DNA of 10,165 nt, taken from Pseudomonadota bacterium (GTDB lineage: Bacteria; Pseudomonadota; Gammaproteobacteria; UBA5335). A model generated the notes under the pieces. The model was not told the DNA's origin and made no database searches. It was given only the letters and a program-made list of their open reading frames with translations. The stretch lies in NCBI GenBank assembly GCA_002862965.1, contig PKCW01000111.1:1-10165 (forward strand), given 5' to 3'. This document shows, one piece after another, positions 6,167-10,165 of the stretch (its first letter is position 1; every line of letters starts with the position of its first letter). The translations under genes and the position numbers were made by a program.

Positions 6167-7093
6167 TCAAAGCTGGTCCTTGGGCCCCTCGCGCACTGCG
6201 GGCAGGAGATGTTCCCGGCGCACACCCATCTGCAGGGCGAGGCTGCTGGCGACATAGATGGTCGAATAGGTGCCGACGATGGAGCCCACGACCATGGCGA
6301 TGGAAAAGGGCCGCAGGGTGTCCCCGCCTAGCATCAGCAGCGCGAGCAGCACCAGGAACACCGTGAGGTTGGTCATGATGGTGCGCGACAGGGTCTGATT
6401 GACGGACTTGTTGATGACCTCTACCGCCGCCAGCCCGCGCAGCTTGATGAAATTCTCGCGGATGCGGTCGAAGATCACGATGGAATCGTTGATCGAATAG
6501 CCGATGATGCCCAGCACCGCCGCCAGCACGCTGAGATCGAAGCTGACCTGCGTCCAGGAAATGACGCCCACGGTGATGATGACGTCATGCACGAGGGCGA
6601 TGATGGCCCCCGCCGCCAAACGAAATTCGAAGCGCAATCCGACGTAGAGCAGGATGCCCGTGATGGCGATGAGCAAGGCCAGCCCCCCTTGGTCCGCCAG
6701 TTCCTGACCGACCTGAGGCCCCACATACTCGACGCGCTGGAGCGTGACGCCAGGGTCATGGCTGGCCAGTATGGTCAGCACATGATCCCCTTGCTGTTTG
6801 GCGTCGCCCTCCTGAGGCGGCAGGCGGATCAGGACATCGCGGTCGGCGCCGAAGCGCTGGACCTGGGCCTCCGCCATGCCGCCCCGCGCCAGGGTTTCCC
6901 GCACGACCTCGGGATTGGCAGCCTCGGGGTAACGCACCTCGACCACCAGGCCGCCGGTGAAGTCGATGCCGAAATTCAGCCCCCGCACACCCAGCCCCAC
7001 GATCGACAGGAGGATCATCACGCCCGAGATCGCGAACCAGACATAGCGCTGGCCCATGAAATCGATCCTGGAGTTGGGCGAAAACAGTTCCAT
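6167..7093 (-). CDS. secF: Protein translocase accessory subunit SecF
   Basis: 308-residue inner-membrane protein. With SecD it forms the proton-motive-force-driven complex that pulls exported proteins through SecYEG from the periplasmic side. A first membrane helix lies at about 18-36, followed by the hallmark LNFGIDFTGG (39-48), a periplasmic P4-like domain (about 50-125) ending VEYVGPQVG (121-129), then five helices at about 136-153, 160-179, 186-208, 240-257 and 264-288. The conserved SINDSIVIFDRIRENF (200-215) carries Asp203 and Arg210, in the region tied to proton transport. The C-terminal tail is charged. Length is normal for the family. The ATG lies 10 bases after the secD stop, so the two are co-transcribed. 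Confidence 0.96.
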   Translation of the reverse strand: MELFSPNSRIDFMGQRYVWFAISGVMILLSIVGLGVRGLNFGIDFTGGLVVEVRYPEAANPEVVRETLARGGMAEAQVQRFGADRDVLIRLPPQEGDAKQQGDHVLTILASHDPGVTLQRVEYVGPQVGQELADQGGLALLIAITGILLYVGLRFEFRLAAGAIIALVHDVIITVGVISWTQVSFDLSVLAAVLGIIGYSINDSIVIFDRIRENFIKLRGLAAVEVINKSVNQTLSRTIMTNLTVFLVLLALLMLGGDTLRPFSIAMVVGSIVGTYSTIYVASSLALQMGVRREHLLPAVREGPKDQL

Positions 7094-7100
7094 GGAGGTA

Positions 7101-7106
7101 CTCCTA
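7101..7106 (-). promoter_or_regulatory. secF ribosome site containing the secD stop codon
   Basis: On the minus strand TAGGAG serves as both the secD stop (TAG) and the secF Shine-Dalgarno, seven bases before the secF ATG. A ribosome finishing SecD therefore sits directly on the secF initiation site, which should couple synthesis of the two partner subunits. Confidence 0.8.
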
Positions 7107-8954
7107 GATCGAGAGGCGAGTGACGCGCCGGTTGCCGTAGATCAGGTTGACCAGCGCGCGCGTCCCGGTAATGGCAGTGAACATCGAGGCCATGATCCCG
7201 AGCGAGAGCGTCACCGCGAAACCGCGCACCGGACCGGACCCCAGCCCGAAGAGCAGCGCCGCGGCAATGATGGTGGTGATGTTCGAATCGGCAATGGTCG
7301 CAAAGGCTTTTTCGTAGCCGGCATAGATCGCGGCCTGCGGCGTGCTGCCATTGCGCAGTTCCTCGCGGATGCGCTCGAAGATCAGCACGTTGGCGTCCAC
7401 CGCCATGCCCACCGTCAGCACGATGCCCGCGATCCCCGGCAGTGTGAGCGTCGCCTGCAGGACGGACATCAGCGCCACCAGGATGATGACGTTGAACAGC
7501 AGCGCCAGATTGGCGATGAGCCCGAACACCTTGTAATACACGCCGACCACGACGACGACGAGCAGAAAGCCCAGCACGGCGGCGTCCCAGCCCTGCTCGA
7601 TGTTCTGCTGGCCCAGACTGGGGCCGACGGTGCGTTCTTCCACGATGTCGACCGGGGCCGCCAGAGCGCCGGCGCGCAGCAGCAGTGCCAGATCCCGCGC
7701 CTCCTGCTGCGCCAGACCGGTGATCTGGAAATTCTTGCTGAAGATGCCCTGGATGGTGGCGACGCTCACCACTTCCTCGACGGTGCGGCGCACCCGCACG
7801 GTCTGGCCATTTTCGATGCGCAGGTCGGTGCGGTTCTCGACGAAGACCACGGCCATCTGGCGCCCCAGATTGGTCCGCGTGGTGTCGCCCATGCGCGCCG
7901 CGCCGCGGCTGTCCAGCGTGACGTTGACGCTGGGCCCGCCCGACTGCCCGTCGAAGCCCGACGATGCACTGACGAGTTGATCGCCGGTCACGATCACTTC
8001 CCGCTTGAGCAGGATCGGATAACCGTCGCGGGTCTTGTAGAGCTTGCTGCTGGCCGGAATCTGGCCGGTGCGCGCCGCCTGGGCGGCGTCCGCGTCCATG
8101 TCCACCAGTCGAAAATCCAGGGTCGCCGTGGCGCCCAGAATTTCCTTGGCACGCGCCGTGTCCTGCACGCCCGGCAACTGAACGACGATGCGATCCTTGC
8201 CCTGTTGCTGGATGAGCGGCTCGGCGACCCCCAACTCGTTGATCCGGTTGCGCAGGGTGTTGAGGTTCTGCTGCAGCGCGGCGCTGCGCAGTTGCTCCTG
8301 GTCTGCCTCCGTGAGCCGCAGCATCAGGCTGTCCACCCGCTCCGGCGGCGTGGACACGGCCAGTTCGGGGTAGGCTTTACGCAGCGCATCGGCGGCCTTG
8401 GACCGATCCGCCGCTTCGCGCAGGGTCACCGCCAGGGCATCGCCCCGCCGCTCGATGCTGACGTAGCGCACGTCGATCTCGCGCAGCCCGCGGCGCAGGT
8501 CGGCCTCGTAGCGCTCCAGGCGCTGATTGATCGCGGCCTTCATGTCCACTTCGAGGAGAAAGTGCACGCCGCCGCGCAGATCGAGGCCGAGGTTCATGGG
8601 ACGCGCGCCGATCGCCAGCAGCCAGGCGGGCGTGCGCGAGGCGAGGTTGAGCGCCAGCACATAGTCACCGCCCAGCGCCTCACCCAGCTTCTGCCGCGCC
8701 AGAAGCTGGGTTTCGGCGTCCAGATAGCGCACCAGCACCCGGCCGTCCTGGAACTCGATCCGGCGCGGGGAGATCTGGTTGTCGGTCAGCACCTGCTGAA
8801 TGCGCTGGACCGTCTCGGCGGATACCGGCGCGTTGCGCGCGCCGGTGATCTGAATGGAGGGATCTTCGCCGAACAGATTCGGCAGCGCGTACAGACAGGC
8901 CGTCAGCAGCACCAGCAGGATCAGTGCATTCTTCCACCACGAATAGCGATTCAT
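7104..8954 (-). CDS. secD: Protein translocase accessory subunit SecD
   Basis: 616-residue inner-membrane protein, the larger partner of SecF in the Sec translocon; E. coli SecD is almost the same length. The N-terminal membrane helix is at about 8-25. LGLDLRGG (122-129) opens the large periplasmic P1 region, which runs to about 450 and includes NRINELGVAEPLIQQQGKDRIVVQLPG (236-262) and EERTVGPSLG (439-448). Five further helices follow (about 457-473, 478-500, 508-526, 558-576, 582-604). The motif VGMAVDANVLIFERIREE (515-532) has the conserved Asp520 in the membrane and matches the SecF SIND region. Translation starts at an ATG 24 bases after yajC, with AAAGGG upstream. It lies between yajC and secF in the standard order. 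Confidence 0.97.
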   Translation of the reverse strand: MNRYSWWKNALILLVLLTACLYALPNLFGEDPSIQITGARNAPVSAETVQRIQQVLTDNQISPRRIEFQDGRVLVRYLDAETQLLARQKLGEALGGDYVLALNLASRTPAWLLAIGARPMNLGLDLRGGVHFLLEVDMKAAINQRLERYEADLRRGLREIDVRYVSIERRGDALAVTLREAADRSKAADALRKAYPELAVSTPPERVDSLMLRLTEADQEQLRSAALQQNLNTLRNRINELGVAEPLIQQQGKDRIVVQLPGVQDTARAKEILGATATLDFRLVDMDADAAQAARTGQIPASSKLYKTRDGYPILLKREVIVTGDQLVSASSGFDGQSGGPSVNVTLDSRGAARMGDTTRTNLGRQMAVVFVENRTDLRIENGQTVRVRRTVEEVVSVATIQGIFSKNFQITGLAQQEARDLALLLRAGALAAPVDIVEERTVGPSLGQQNIEQGWDAAVLGFLLVVVVVGVYYKVFGLIANLALLFNVIILVALMSVLQATLTLPGIAGIVLTVGMAVDANVLIFERIREELRNGSTPQAAIYAGYEKAFATIADSNITTIIAAALLFGLGSGPVRGFAVTLSLGIMASMFTAITGTRALVNLIYGNRRVTRLSI

Positions 8955-8978
8955 CGAAGCGACCCTTTCCCGGCCCGA

Positions 8979-9308
8979 TCAGGCTTTCTTCTTGAGCGTG
9001 CCCTTGGGCAGGATCGCCCCCAGAGCCTGTTTCTGGACCTTGGCGACCACCTTGTCAGCGATCTCCAGGTCGACGAAGCTGTCACCGATCTCGACGATGC
9101 GCCCGGCCATCCCGCCGGTGGTCACGACCTCGTCGCCACGGGTCAACCCGGCGAGCATGTCGCGGTGCTTCTTGGCGCGCTGGGTCTGCGGCCGGATCAG
9201 GATGAAATAGAACACGACGAAAAGCGCCACCAGGGGCAGCAGGTTCATCCACAGGCTGGGCTGCTGGGGCGCCTGCTGGGCCCAGGCGTCGGCAATGAAA
9301 AAGCTCAT
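8979..9308 (-). CDS. yajC: Preprotein translocase subunit YajC
   Basis: 109-residue single-span inner-membrane protein that copurifies with SecD-SecF. A short N-terminal Ala/Gln-rich stretch precedes one strong membrane helix (about 22-38), then the typical IRPQTQRAKKHRDMLAGLTRGDEVVTTGG sequence (38-66) and a small cytoplasmic beta-rich domain with DKVVAKVQKQALGAILPKGTLK near the end. Length and layout are normal. The ATG has only a weak upstream purine stretch (GGGA about 11 bases away), so expression may depend partly on coupling with the preceding tgt, which ends 54 bases upstream. Its individual role is modest: it is dispensable in E. coli. Confidence 0.95.
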   Translation of the reverse strand: MSFFIADAWAQQAPQQPSLWMNLLPLVALFVVFYFILIRPQTQRAKKHRDMLAGLTRGDEVVTTGGMAGRIVEIGDSFVDLEIADKVVAKVQKQALGAILPKGTLKKKA

Positions 9309-9362
9309 GAAGTGTCGTCCCGTCTCTGCGCTGGTTGGCGAAGGGCCAAAAATCGGCGGTCA

Positions 9363-10165
<803 letters not shown>

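Overview
The window looks like chromosomal DNA from a GC-rich proteobacterium, most likely a gammaproteobacterium. The main reason is the block tgt-yajC-secD-secF on the minus strand with suhB convergent to it, an arrangement I associate with Pseudomonas-like and related gammaproteobacteria. The placement is from gene order and protein resemblance only; no search was run.

Left part (21-3967, plus strand): a tightly packed set of four genes. An outer-membrane porin of the phosphate-selective O/P type is followed 42 bases later by modA, modB and modC, the periplasmic binding protein, membrane permease and ATPase of a molybdate ABC importer. modA/modB abut and modB/modC overlap by four bases, so at least modABC is one transcription unit, and the porin probably belongs to it. 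Together they would carry an oxyanion, probably molybdate, from outside the cell to the cytoplasm.

Middle part (3968-5304): a 454-base non-coding gap, one gene I cannot assign to a family (4422-5012), and a 292-base non-coding gap rich in inverted repeats. The first gap contains an isolated AT-rich stretch whose right half exactly matches a Fur box half-site (14/19 overall), about 230 bases before the unassigned gene. The second gap holds two strong hairpins, an extended -10 promoter and a third hairpin just downstream of that promoter, leading into suhB.

Right part (5305-10165): suhB (inositol-monophosphatase family, ribosome-associated processing and antitermination factor) on plus, then on minus secF, secD and yajC (accessory subunits of the Sec translocon) and the 3' part of tgt (tRNA-guanine transglycosylase, queuosine synthesis), which runs off the right edge. 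This part is ordinary housekeeping. The unusual material is the porin-molybdate cassette and the Fur-like site plus unknown gene placed directly upstream of suhB, where trmJ is often found in related genomes. I see no insertion sequence, CRISPR array, phage gene or convincing RNA gene.
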